Part shown: piece by piece, positions 17,110 to 25,954 of the stretch | How positions within the stretch are numbered: the first letter of the stretch is position 1 | How the letters are laid out: the number at the start of each line of letters is the position of its first letter | Assembly (NCBI GenBank): GCA_964523795.1 | Contig: CAZGAO010000011.1 | Location: forward strand, 15,149-79,148 | DNA: 64,000 nucleotides | Direction: 5' to 3' | Origin: SABY01 sp964523795 | Lineage (GTDB): Bacteria > Bacteroidota > Bacteroidia > Bacteroidales > 4484-276 | The notes under the pieces: generated by a model | The model's database searches: none | What the model saw: only the letters and a program-made list of their open reading frames with translations | Told to the model about the DNA's origin: nothing | Program-made: the position numbers and the translations under genes

Positions 17110-17463
17110 TATTCATTTTTTCTTTGTGTTTCTTTGAGTCTTGGTGTCTTAGTGGCTGCCACAATTGCTTTGCCACCAAGGCTCCAAGGCTCAAAGGTTC
17201 ACTAAGCGATATCTGATGTGATAATAATAAACCAAACCCTTGCATTTAATATTTCGTTACTCCGCACCTTCATGCTACACACCTACTATTTATTACAAAT
17301 ATGTCGGTGCGCCGCACCTTGTAAGTTTCTTTTTATTCAACCATAAGTCACTTAAAAGCGGCAGAGCCGCGCAATATTTGTAACATTAGAGTTCAAAGGA
17401 TGTTCCAGAGGTGCAGAGCACCGAAATATTAAAATTCTGAGTTTTTCAGCAAGCCCTAATTAT
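17110..17463. repeat. Gap with dispersed element copy B
   Basis: 17228-17463 is a copy of the MITE-like element: ACCCTTGCATTTAATATTTCG, GCGGCAGAGCCGCGCAATAT, GGTGCAGAGCACCGAAATAT and the right end TTTTTCAGCAAGCCCTAATTA. Its left end is not recognisable. Upstream, 17110-17215 holds another low-complexity repeat (TCTTTGAGTCTTGGTGTCTT, CCAAGGCTCCAAGGCTC). The right end overlaps the stop codon of the next gene (17460-17462). Confidence 0.7.
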
Positions 17464-20400
17464 CGATTCAGTAAAATCCTGCCGCTAAACTCCTCTCCGG
17501 CATTCAAGCGGTAAAAATACAAACCTTCCGCAAGTTTAGCTCCTTTGTCATCTTTGCCATCCCAGCTTATCCGGTGCAGGCCACGGGCTTTTTCCTGATG
17601 ATTGATCAGGCTTGCTACCTTTTCGCCATTTGTATTGTAAATTTCCAAAGTTACCTTGGAACTTTCCTTCAGGTAAAATGAAATATTGGTTTCGTTGGTA
17701 AAAGGATTGGGATAAACCGAAACCGGGCTGCTCTGCGTATTTATTTCGGGAAAGCCAATAGAAGGATCAACCACAAGCGTAACCGGAATTTCAGTCTCAC
17801 CGTTCAAGTTGTCTGTTACCAAAATGGCACAATAGTAGGTGCCCGCTCCCATATCGGCAGTATTAAAGGTCAGTTCGACTTCGGCCAATTCGCCACCATT
17901 CAAGCTGCCATTAGTGGGGTTAAAATTAAGCCAATCCACCGGATTATTTATCTCGATCGTAAAGTCCAGGTTGCCCCCGCCAATGTTGGCGATAACGAGC
18001 GTATCTGTCAGGTTTTGATTGGGTGCCATCGTAGTTTCGATAATCTCCTGATTGATAAACAAAAAAGGAAGTCCGTTGTCCACGGGAGGCAACACAATAT
18101 AATCTACCCAGGCACAATCGTCGCCACTGCTCACGGCAGGATCTTTCGAGTAAATCCATTTAAAAGTATGCATGCCAGCACCCACAGCATAGCTTTGCTG
18201 GCTCCAGCCTATTTCGCCGTCCCAGCGGCTTTGCTCATCATCATCAATATAAAAAGCCATATAATCGTAGCTGGCTCCATCGGGGTCGTTTTCGGAGGAT
18301 ACTTTTTTGTAAAAACTGATCTCACCTTCCGAGAGTACTTCCATTTCGAGCAGCAAAACGCTACTCTCGTTATCAGAGACATTTCCCGAGCGAGCACTAT
18401 AAATTCCTTCTTGTGCATTGCTACCATCAATTATCCAATTGGCATTGCCATCAAATTCCCAGGAGTAATTGGAGAAATCACCACTTTCAAAATCTTCAAA
18501 AATAGTCCCAATGGTGAGGCCAAAATTTGTTGGATTAAGATAGCCGCCATTGGCTGAAATATCCAAATCAAAATGAATAACATGACCTGTGGGAACGCTT
18601 TCGTCAACAACAAGCTCAAAGGCAATTTCGGCGCTGCCGCCGGCTTCCAGCATATCGAGGGTAAACGAATTATTGCTAATACTTACAAAAGGATTGATGG
18701 TAGAAATATCCAAGAGGATGGATTCTGCAGAAGTGCCGCCGACATTATTCACGGTAATGAGCACCTCCGCAGTTTCGCCGGGATCGAGAATGCCATTGCC
18801 GCCGTCATCGATTACAATATTTCCGGGAGCCACGATGGGGGAATAAGCGTTGAGTTTAATCTGGCCATCCCACACATCCAAATCGGAGGCGATGCTGGTA
18901 ATAAGTATTATTGGATAATCGTCGGGTACATCGCTTGAGACGGCAAACGAAAACGCATCTTCGATAAGCAGGCTGTCGCCGGCGGCGATAGTTCCAAAAG
19001 CCTGGATACTATCGAGCATGGTTATGTATTCCGATGGAAAAGAAATACTCATATTAATATCTTCTGCAGCCACATCCATATTATTTTTGAGCTGCACATC
19101 GAGAAAAACCGTTTCGCCAAATTCGATCAAATCATCATCACCGGCCTTCACAGCAAAGGTGGTACTAAGATCTACGGGAACCACAGGATGCAAATCGGCT
19201 TCCCAAAGGCCACGGCCATAAGTACCCGCACGAATTTTACCAGCTTCGTAATGAATCTCCAACTCATTAACAATTACATTGGGCAGCCCCTCGTAAAACG
19301 ATTCCCAGGCATCCATCGAATTGTCGCGATAAAAAATACCCACATCCATACCTACATACATGCCCATGTTTTCGTCTTTGTGAAAAATCACACAGTTGGC
19401 CGGCAGGTTGGGGAGCATGTCAGAGAAATTTTCCCAGCTTTCGCCAGCATCATAAGAGATAAATACCTTTTGATTATTGGAGAATCCCGAAAGGCTTACC
19501 GCTACAATTTCCGGATCGAGTGGATGAACAGCGATGTAGGTGATAAAAAGATTGGGCAGTCCACTGCTAATATTATCCCAGGTATTGCCGCCATCCATAG
19601 TGCGATACAAGGTTTCATCCTTTGATACATACAAAAAATCAGGATTGGATTCGGCGATATACATATTTTTGATGTAGCCACTGCCCAGGCTCGAAATCGT
19701 TGTCCAGCTATTCATGCCGTTAGTAGTTTTGCGCACATTTTGCAGTCCCACATACAGGATTTGAGGATCCTGGGGGTGCATCACAAAGGGCGTAACCCAC
19801 GAACCGCCGCCAGGCTGGTTTACGTTGACGCTACCGAAATTGCCACCGTTGGTCGATTTATAAAAAGTGCCGTTTTGCGAGGTGCCATACACAATATTTT
19901 CGTTGGTGTGATCGACGGCGCATTCCATGCCATCCGCTCCCAGCCACTCGTGCCAGTGATCGTTGGTATAAACGCTTGTGCCATTATCCTGGCTTCCGCC
20001 CATCAGTTTGTAAGGATTAGTCTTGCTACCGGCAATCCGGTAAAACTGTCGTATGGAGATGCCCTCGGTAAAATTGATCCAGGTATTTCCGTGGTCGGTC
20101 GATTTGCTCACCAAGCCATCGCTGCCCACGTAAAGCGTTCCGCCGTAAAACACCATTTCGTGAATATCGCAGTGGGTGTAGCCAAGGCTATTGCCCCACT
20201 GCCAGTCGGTGGTTTTGGTCCAGTTTTGTCCACCGTTCATCGATCGCCAGGTATTAATTTCACCCAGATGCACTTCTTCGGCATTGGTGTGCGAAACGGC
20301 AAAAGCCAGATCGTACCAGCCCTGGCTGCCTTGATTAGGCTCGGTAGAGCGTTGGCTAAAAGTATTGCCGCTGTTTTCGGAGCGGTAAATGCCACTTTGG

Positions 20401-21428
20401 TACGAGAAAAAATATACATAATTCGGATTGGCATCGCTCACGGCAATCTGTGCCCGGCTCGAAGTGGGTAAGCCGGTAACTTGTGTGAAGCTCTCGCCAC
20501 CGTTGGTCGATTTGTAAAATTTTTGGGTACAAGCATACACAATGTCGGGGTCGCCGGGTTTGAATTCCATGTCATCGATGTCGCCACCCTGCACATTGTA
20601 CCAGCTATCACCGGCATCGATAGTTTTGTAAACGCCATTGGTGGTGGCGGCAAAAAGAATATCCGGATTTTCGGGGTTGATAATCAATTTGGAAATGGTT
20701 CGGTTTTGCCCAATGCTCCAGTCCAGTCCGGTCAGCTCCCAGGTGTAACCGCCGTCCATCGATTTCAGCACGCCGATACTGTAGTTGTCGTTGGCATCCT
20801 TGTCGCCGGTGCCGATATAAATAATATCAGTATCCACAGGATGGATGGCAATGGCCGAAACGCCCATAACAGGCAGATCATCGGTAAGCACTTCCCAGTT
20901 TTCGCCCTCATCGGTGGTTTTCCACAAACCGCCGGATGGCGCACCCACGTAAACGGTCATCGAATCGAAGGGGTCGAGGGCGATAACATTGATTCGGCCA
21001 ATGCCCGGATTCCAGTGTCCGGTAATATTTTTCCAGGTATCTGGTCCCAGTGTTGTCCAATTGGCTTTGGGCGCATTATCTTTTTTAGGATTGCTCTTGC
21101 GGTATTGCATGGTTTCGTTCCAAACACTTGCATGGTCGAGGCGCTGGCCTGTTGGGAAAACGCGAGGCTGCATAAAATGCTCCCAGCGTTTAAACTGTTT
21201 CCAGCCGCTGCCCTTGCCCGTAGGTTTGCCATCAAAGTAGGTGGTGAAGGCTTTTTGTACTTCATAAAAGTTGACCGACACATCCTGCATCATATCCACC
21301 CAATGGGGGTTTTCGGAATAATCCACTGCGGTGACTTGCTGTGTAGTTTGTTGAGTGCTTTGCGCCTGAAGGAAGGAAATGCCCAAAATCAGGCTAATTA
21401 CGAGAGAGAATAAAAATTTCTGTTTCAT
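17460..21428 (-). CDS. Giant secreted beta-propeller (BNR/VPS10-like) protein with T9SS sorting domain
   Basis: A 1322-residue protein with a signal peptide from 21428 (MKQKFLFSLVISLILGISFL, cut after QAQ). The first 750 or so residues hold about eleven Asp-box repeats of the S-x-D-x-G-x-T-W kind (TTDEGENWEV, SMDGGYTWEL, STDHGNTWINF, TMDGGNTWDN). These predict one or two sialidase/sortilin-type propellers. Ig-like and CARDB-like modules follow, and the C-terminus is a type A sorting domain (VSVYPNPFTNETNISF through GRILLNR). It is exported through T9SS to the cell surface. Similar proteins are often annotated as glycosyl hydrolases, but I see no catalytic residues I can assign. The in-frame start at 21536 is ignored because it would hide the signal peptide. 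Confidence 0.88.
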   Translation of the reverse strand: MKQKFLFSLVISLILGISFLQAQSTQQTTQQVTAVDYSENPHWVDMMQDVSVNFYEVQKAFTTYFDGKPTGKGSGWKQFKRWEHFMQPRVFPTGQRLDHASVWNETMQYRKSNPKKDNAPKANWTTLGPDTWKNITGHWNPGIGRINVIALDPFDSMTVYVGAPSGGLWKTTDEGENWEVLTDDLPVMGVSAIAIHPVDTDIIYIGTGDKDANDNYSIGVLKSMDGGYTWELTGLDWSIGQNRTISKLIINPENPDILFAATTNGVYKTIDAGDSWYNVQGGDIDDMEFKPGDPDIVYACTQKFYKSTNGGESFTQVTGLPTSSRAQIAVSDANPNYVYFFSYQSGIYRSENSGNTFSQRSTEPNQGSQGWYDLAFAVSHTNAEEVHLGEINTWRSMNGGQNWTKTTDWQWGNSLGYTHCDIHEMVFYGGTLYVGSDGLVSKSTDHGNTWINFTEGISIRQFYRIAGSKTNPYKLMGGSQDNGTSVYTNDHWHEWLGADGMECAVDHTNENIVYGTSQNGTFYKSTNGGNFGSVNVNQPGGGSWVTPFVMHPQDPQILYVGLQNVRKTTNGMNSWTTISSLGSGYIKNMYIAESNPDFLYVSKDETLYRTMDGGNTWDNISSGLPNLFITYIAVHPLDPEIVAVSLSGFSNNQKVFISYDAGESWENFSDMLPNLPANCVIFHKDENMGMYVGMDVGIFYRDNSMDAWESFYEGLPNVIVNELEIHYEAGKIRAGTYGRGLWEADLHPVVPVDLSTTFAVKAGDDDLIEFGETVFLDVQLKNNMDVAAEDINMSISFPSEYITMLDSIQAFGTIAAGDSLLIEDAFSFAVSSDVPDDYPIILITSIASDLDVWDGQIKLNAYSPIVAPGNIVIDDGGNGILDPGETAEVLITVNNVGGTSAESILLDISTINPFVSISNNSFTLDMLEAGGSAEIAFELVVDESVPTGHVIHFDLDISANGGYLNPTNFGLTIGTIFEDFESGDFSNYSWEFDGNANWIIDGSNAQEGIYSARSGNVSDNESSVLLLEMEVLSEGEISFYKKVSSENDPDGASYDYMAFYIDDDEQSRWDGEIGWSQQSYAVGAGMHTFKWIYSKDPAVSSGDDCAWVDYIVLPPVDNGLPFLFINQEIIETTMAPNQNLTDTLVIANIGGGNLDFTIEINNPVDWLNFNPTNGSLNGGELAEVELTFNTADMGAGTYYCAILVTDNLNGETEIPVTLVVDPSIGFPEINTQSSPVSVYPNPFTNETNISFYLKESSKVTLEIYNTNGEKVASLINHQEKARGLHRISWDGKDDKGAKLAEGLYFYRLNAGEEFSGRILLNR

Positions 21429-21571
21429 CTGTTGGTGAGTTTTGTAGTAAAATGCAGTTATTAAATTTGAATTAAAAAATTGAGCCGCTAAATTAGATAA
21501 ATAATAACAATGGTCGATATCATCGAGAGAGACCATAGCCTTTAAAGTATTATTGTGGTATGATTTAAAAT

Positions 21572-21985
21572 TTAGTTCCGGATGCTATTCAAAAATTCAT
21601 CCGGTGTCATCACCGGTTTTTCAGATTTTTTAAAATCCTTAACATTTCTCGTAATGATTATTTCACATCCTGCTCTTAAAGCACTATAATACTGTAATGA
21701 ATCCTCAAGATCAGAGAAATCTGAATTTAGCCCCTTCTCTATTATTAGTCCATCAAGTTCACATATTTCGGATAATATTTTGAATTTTCTTAATTTGTCC
21801 TTCGTTTTTTCCAGGCCATAATATTTTGTCAGAAAATAACTTATTGTAGCATAAGACAAGGCTGATACTATTATCTTTAATTTTCTTTCATCAGCAAGGC
21901 TTGCAATCTTTGCAGCAGAAGTATAAAACGGATCGCGCTCGCCCAACAAATCAAACATCACATTTGTATCTAAAAATACCTTCAT
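21572..21985 (-). CDS. PIN domain toxin (VapC-like)
   Basis: A 137-residue PIN-fold ribonuclease. It starts KVFLDTNVMFDLL with the first catalytic Asp6. Later acidic residues lie in DLEDSLQYYSAL, and IIITRNVKDF is the characteristic last strand. It is longer than classical VapC and belongs to the branch paired with DUF6364-type antitoxins. It begins 2 bp after the antitoxin stop, so both are translated from one transcript. Confidence 0.85.
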   Translation of the reverse strand: MKVFLDTNVMFDLLGERDPFYTSAAKIASLADERKLKIIVSALSYATISYFLTKYYGLEKTKDKLRKFKILSEICELDGLIIEKGLNSDFSDLEDSLQYYSALRAGCEIIITRNVKDFKKSEKPVMTPDEFLNSIRN

Positions 21986-21987
21986 AT

Positions 21988-22245
21988 TTATTTATGTTTT
22001 TCTTCGAGGTGTTGCAGCCTATCAGATTTATAATCCAGATCGGCAGGAATTTTTATGCCAACAGACATACTTTTAACGAAAGGAGAAATTTCAATATCTG
22101 ATTCATCCTTATTTGCGTCCCGTATGATTAGTGATTTGAGATAAGACTCAATAATTTTTGACAAACTTTTTTGTTGTGATGAAGCGTATTGCTTTGCTTG
22201 TTCAATGACAAACTTGTCCAGTTTTAATGTGAGTTTTGTGTCCAT
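21988..22245 (-). CDS. DUF6364-type antitoxin
   Basis: An 85-residue protein with an N-terminal ribbon-helix-helix-like part (TKLTLKLDKFVIEQAKQYA) and a second helix (SLSKIIESYLKSLI). A charged flexible tail probably wraps the toxin. It is first in the unit, 2 bp before the PIN gene, the standard antitoxin-first order. Proteins of this kind normally repress their own promoter. Confidence 0.8.
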   Translation of the reverse strand: MDTKLTLKLDKFVIEQAKQYASSQQKSLSKIIESYLKSLIIRDANKDESDIEISPFVKSMSVGIKIPADLDYKSDRLQHLEEKHK

Positions 22246-22354
22246 AATTCAATATTGATACGTGCAAAAATATATTTTTTAACCGTACAAGCTAAGTTTT
22301 TTTAAAAAAGCAAATCGCTGAAATTTCATCCACTACAACACCTACTGCATATTT

Positions 22355-22424
22355 AACAATTTATAACTTACAAATTGTAAGTTACAATTTGTAAGTTACG
22401 TTTTGTTACTTATCTTTGCAGGCT
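22355..22424 (+). promoter_or_regulatory. Promoter with overlapping inverted repeats upstream of the AAA ATPase
   Basis: TTTG at 22388-22391, a 19-bp spacer and TATCTTTG at 22411-22418 match the Bacteroidota promoter (TTTG, 19-21 bp, TAnnTTTG). Initiation about 7 bp on would fall at the ATG (22425), so the transcript may be leaderless. The -33 box lies in two overlapping palindromes made of TAACTTACAA and TTGTAAGTTA units (22363-22400), a good operator candidate. Confidence 0.7.
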
Positions 22425-23555
22425 ATGAGTAATAATCCATTTCCAACAACGCACTATTTAGGCGGAGAAACCTTTTGCAACAGGGAGTTAGAATGTAAAT
22501 CCATCATCTCAAATATCAATAGCGGAAATTCTACCACGCTTACTGCCGTTAGAAGAATGGGCAAAACAGGGCTGATATTTCATACTTTTGAGTTGTTAAA
22601 GGATGAGGTTTTGACCATTTATGCCGATATTTTGGCCACAAACGACAAGCTGGATTTTGTAAATACCTTATCCACGGCAATCATCAATACGGCACCCCAA
22701 AAATCTTCGCTTGGAAAAAAATTGTGGAATTTTATAAAATCGCTAAGACCAGTAATCAGTTTCGATGCGCTTACCGGAAATCCCCAGGTAAGTATTACCG
22801 GATCGGAAACAAAGGCGGAAAAAGACATCCACGCGCTCTTGAGTTTTCTCAACGGGCTTGAAGTTAAAGTGGTGATTGCCATCGATGAGTTTCAGCAGAT
22901 ACTTGAATATCCAAAGCCAAACATGGATGCCTGGCTGCGTTCGGTAATACAAACCCTGCCCAATATTGTATTTATATTTTCGGGCAGCCAGCGTCATTTA
23001 ATTACCAAACTTTTTGCTGACCCCGGAAGACCATTTTATCGGAGTAGCCAAATTTTACATTTTGGGAGTATCCAGCGCGAAACCTATCAGCAATTTATTG
23101 TTTATCAATTTGAAAGATATAAGCGCAAAATGCCACTTGACCTGGCCGGGACGATTTGGGACTGGGCATCGGGACACACCTACTATGTTCAGCTTTTGTG
23201 CAACCGTTTGTTCGCGAATTGCGGAAAGCAAATATCAGAGCTGGATATAAATAATACTATTGTAAAGATTTTGCGAGAGCAGGAAATTGTGTTTTTTCAA
23301 TATCGCGAATTGCTTACCAAACCTCAATGGAATTTGTTAAAGGCCATAGGCATCGAAGATGTTGTAAGTTCGCCAACAGCATCCGATTTTATCAACAAGC
23401 ATCAACTGGGTAGTTCGGCAACCATACTGCGCTCGTTAAATGCCTTGGAAACCAAAGAAATGATTTACAAGGACAGCGGCGAAAACGGCGAAAAGAATTA
23501 CCGGGTTTACGACGTTTTGCTCCGACGGTGGATGCAGGCAAAGTTCCGGGTTTAG
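22425..23555 (+). CDS. AAA family ATPase (archaeal-ATPase type)
   Basis: A 376-residue ATP-binding protein. The P-loop is of the archaeal type (TTLTAVRRMGKTGLIF, about 32-47) and Walker B is VVIAIDEFQQIL near 152-163; a sensor-like FIFSGSQRHL follows. The C-terminal third is a winged-helix-like region (LLKAIGIEDVVSSPTASDF, SATILRSLNALETKEMI). Such ATPases are common in archaea and Bacteroidota, often mobile, with no settled function. The start at 22425 was preferred to a TTG three codons earlier because the protein family starts MSNNPF-like and the promoter lies right before it. Confidence 0.8.
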   Translation: MSNNPFPTTHYLGGETFCNRELECKSIISNINSGNSTTLTAVRRMGKTGLIFHTFELLKDEVLTIYADILATNDKLDFVNTLSTAIINTAPQKSSLGKKLWNFIKSLRPVISFDALTGNPQVSITGSETKAEKDIHALLSFLNGLEVKVVIAIDEFQQILEYPKPNMDAWLRSVIQTLPNIVFIFSGSQRHLITKLFADPGRPFYRSSQILHFGSIQRETYQQFIVYQFERYKRKMPLDLAGTIWDWASGHTYYVQLLCNRLFANCGKQISELDINNTIVKILREQEIVFFQYRELLTKPQWNLLKAIGIEDVVSSPTASDFINKHQLGSSATILRSLNALETKEMIYKDSGENGEKNYRVYDVLLRRWMQAKFRV

Positions 23556-23577
23556 CAGATAGTTCTCAGCCTAAAGC

Positions 23578-23672
23578 GGCCAGTGAGCTTGTCGAACTGC
23601 AGTCCACAGTATTCAGTCCTGAACGGCCAGTTGGCCAGTGAGCTTGTCGAACTGGAGCTTGTAGAACTGCAG
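23578..23672. repeat. GAGCTTGTCGAACTG direct repeats
   Basis: GGCCAGTGAGCTTGTCGAAC occurs at 23578 and 23633, and a third shorter copy (GAGCTTGTAGAACTGCAG) at 23655-23672. AGTTGGCC-type heptamers lie between them. Nothing else is seen between 23556 and 23767. Confidence 0.7.
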
Positions 23673-23767
23673 TTTGCAAATGGCATTAATTTAAATTTTT
23701 GCAGTCTATGAACTGCAATTTTATTTAATTAAACCGTTGGTAAAATGTATGGAATATTACTTGGCAG

Positions 23768-24094
23768 TTATGAAATGTATTTCAATAAATCAATGATATA
23801 GTTTTCGGGAATGTCCTCCTGCTCTGATTTATCGTAGATCGAAAGCAGGTAAACAGCAGATCGAGTCATTTTTAAATGGGTAATAATTCTTGCACCTCCC
23901 GATTTCCCTTTCCCTTTGCTGGCAATAGTGATCCTGATTTTATAACAATTGTTCCCCAAGGGTATTCCTTTTTCTGGGTTTTCTTTTAGTATCAGTAAGA
24001 AATTAGAAAAATCCTTTTTGAAGGACGGGAATTTTTTCGACAAACGTTTGACTTGTTTGTCAAATGGTGGTATGGTGTAAACATTATAGCTCAT
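23768..24094 (-). CDS. RelE/ParE-family toxin
   Basis: A toxin of 108 residues from MSYNVYTIPPFD (24094), or 111 if MFSM is used (24103). It has the fold pattern of RelE: a first helix (FDKQVKRLSKKFPSFKKDF), a pair of strands (CYKIRITIASKGKGKSGGARI) and a final strand YLLSIYDKSEQEDI. RelE toxins cut mRNA on the ribosome, or poison gyrase if ParE-like; I cannot say which. It overlaps the antitoxin gene by 11-20 bp. Confidence 0.82.
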   Translation of the reverse strand: MSYNVYTIPPFDKQVKRLSKKFPSFKKDFSNFLLILKENPEKGIPLGNNCYKIRITIASKGKGKSGGARIITHLKMTRSAVYLLSIYDKSEQEDIPENYIIDLLKYIS

Positions 24095-24290
24095 CGAGAA
24101 CATCTTCCACCGGGCGTGGAGCCAACTTTCCTTCGCTAACTAAGTTCATGTTTTCAACAGCTTCTTTTAATTCTTCCAATACGTTCGCATAGTAAGGGGT
24201 AAGCGGTTTGGCCTTCACATATTTGAAGTTTTTCAAAAGCTCCAAAATAAATGGAGCTTTTTGATCCTGTATTTCCAGTAATAATTTCAT
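24084..24290 (-). CDS. Antitoxin of the RelE-like pair
   Basis: A 68-residue acidic-tailed protein (MKLLLEIQDQKAPFILELLK, then ELKEAVENMNLVSEGKL and PVEDVLDEL). The opening strand and helix followed by a flexible acidic C-terminus fit small antitoxins that precede RelE-like toxins in Bacteroidota. It lacks an obvious DNA-binding domain. It overlaps the toxin start, so translation is coupled. Confidence 0.72.
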   Translation of the reverse strand: MKLLLEIQDQKAPFILELLKNFKYVKAKPLTPYYANVLEELKEAVENMNLVSEGKLAPRPVEDVLDEL

Positions 24291-24293
24291 AAA

Positions 24294-24515
24294 ATGAATA
24301 AAATTTTATTGGCAAAGATAATAAAAATAAAACCTATGGAAATTCCCAAATCCGGCGATTTTATTATCGATGGGAAAGTTACATTTGAAATTGGCGGAAA
24401 GAACAAATCGTTTAAACAATTATCCGGCGTTGATCATTCTTTCCTGGCTTTGGATGATATCGAGCTGGGTTCAAACCGAACTATTCCTTTATGGCTGTTT
24501 GGTTTCTTGTACTAA
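24294..24515 (+). pseudogene. 3' fragment of a DUF4143-type AAA ATPase gene
   Basis: The 73-codon frame reads IPKSGDFIIDGKVTFEIGGK and ends DIELGSNRTIPLWLFGFLY. This is the typical last 60 residues of the large Bacteroidota AAA ATPases with a DUF4143 nuclease-like domain. The 300-plus residues upstream are missing; the toxin-antitoxin pair stands in their place, on the other strand. Confidence 0.65.
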
Positions 24516-24529
24516 TCTTTCAATAATTT

Positions 24530-25954
24530 CTAATCATGCCTGAGTGCCCGCACCGGGTCGATGCGGGCGGCGCGGGCAGCGGGATAAAGGCCGGCAGCAA
24601 GGCTGATGATAATCGAAAAGGCGATGGCTCCCAGGATAAGCCAGGCCGGGAAATAAAACAGATTGACCGGCTCCATCCCATCAGGTAATATTTGTGTGTT
24701 GACTACCAGGGTGGCCACGCGCGTTACAAGCCAGCCGAGTATAAGGCCGAAGAAAGCACCCACCAGGCCAATCACACCAACCTCTGTAAAAAATATCATA
24801 CGTATTTCTTTTTCGCTGCCGCCGATGGCTTTCATAATGCCAATCTCGCGCTGTCGCTCCAGTATCGACATCACCATGGTGTTGATGATGCCCAGGCCGG
24901 CCACGATAAGAGCAATAGCCCCAACGGCTCCAAGCAGAGAATTCATAATCAGAAAAACTCTTTTGATCTCATCCAACTGATCCACGATAGAAAACACGCC
25001 CACGTTCATCGTGCGCAAGTGCTCCGCCACCGGGTCGATTTGCTGCATATTTTCCACACGCACTTGTATGGAACCATAAGTGCCGGCGTTTTTCTTGCTA
25101 CCCAGCAAATCCCAGACACTCGAAAAACTCAGTTGCGGGATTTTTTGCGCCGTTCCTATCGGGATAAGTACACCTCCGCCAAAGGCACTGCGGCCAAATT
25201 CGCCTGTGCGCTTGGTTATTCCTGCAATTTCAAATTCGCTCACAGTTTCGTCAAAAGGCATATCCGGCTGGTTACGCATCATGCCAACGACCGCTCCCGG
25301 GATTTTAGAAGCATTCAGCGACAGCGATACAAGTTTTAAAGTTTTGTTGATCAGCGAATCGGGATGAACGAGTTTAAAGCCACGTGCCGAATCTTCTTTC
25401 GAAAGCTGCACGTCCTTTTCATCATCAAGCAATCGTATTTTTAGCTTTTGGAGAAACTCCTCCCTGAGGATGATCTGCCGGGCGGTGTCGCTGGTAAAAA
25501 AACTACCGGCCAGTAAATCATCAAAGGGCTTAAACGCTCCCATCGCGGAGGGCATGGCCTGAACCTTGGTAGTTGCGGAATCGTTCATGAGAGCAACTCT
25601 TGCCGGGAATTCCAGGTTGGGATAGGCGATCTTAACGCCAGGAATATTTTTGATTTCCTGCAAAAGCGAATCGGTAAGCGGAATGCTTTCCTGTTTTAAA
25701 GCGTTTGCCATTTCGGCAACATTGCCCGAAGCAATATCTTCGAGCTTAATATCTTTTGGTGTAACAGTTATGCTGGTAAACAAGTCGTTGGCCGCGAAGG
25801 CATCGGTAATATTTTTCTGCATCCCGGTGCCAAACGACACCATCGAGGTCAATGCGGCAATTCCGATAATTACTCCAAGTGTGGTAAGGAAGGTGCGCAA
25901 TTTGGTGCGGCGCAGGTTGGCAAAGGCCAGCAAAATCATGTCGCTTATATTCAT
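24530..25954 (-). CDS. ABC transporter permease, MacB/FtsX type
   Basis: A 474-residue inner-membrane protein with the MacB topology. TM1 is LRTFLTTLGVIIGIAALTSM (about 18-37). A large periplasmic domain of some 280 residues follows (MacB-PCD), then three C-terminal helices (LLGAVGAIALIVAGLGIIN, GLVGAFFGLILGW, AWLILGAIAFSIIISLAAG). The FtsX motif MSILERQREIGIMKAIG is present. It overlaps its ATPase gene by 4 bp (ATGA). Such pairs move lipoproteins, peptides or toxins outward by mechanotransmission. No membrane fusion protein or TolC gene is adjacent. Confidence 0.9.
   Translation of the reverse strand: MNISDMILLAFANLRRTKLRTFLTTLGVIIGIAALTSMVSFGTGMQKNITDAFAANDLFTSITVTPKDIKLEDIASGNVAEMANALKQESIPLTDSLLQEIKNIPGVKIAYPNLEFPARVALMNDSATTKVQAMPSAMGAFKPFDDLLAGSFFTSDTARQIILREEFLQKLKIRLLDDEKDVQLSKEDSARGFKLVHPDSLINKTLKLVSLSLNASKIPGAVVGMMRNQPDMPFDETVSEFEIAGITKRTGEFGRSAFGGGVLIPIGTAQKIPQLSFSSVWDLLGSKKNAGTYGSIQVRVENMQQIDPVAEHLRTMNVGVFSIVDQLDEIKRVFLIMNSLLGAVGAIALIVAGLGIINTMVMSILERQREIGIMKAIGGSEKEIRMIFFTEVGVIGLVGAFFGLILGWLVTRVATLVVNTQILPDGMEPVNLFYFPAWLILGAIAFSIIISLAAGLYPAARAARIDPVRALRHD

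Noticed and set aside
20481..21413. 310-codon plus-strand ORF
   Set aside because: Antisense to the Asp-box repeats of the giant T9SS protein.
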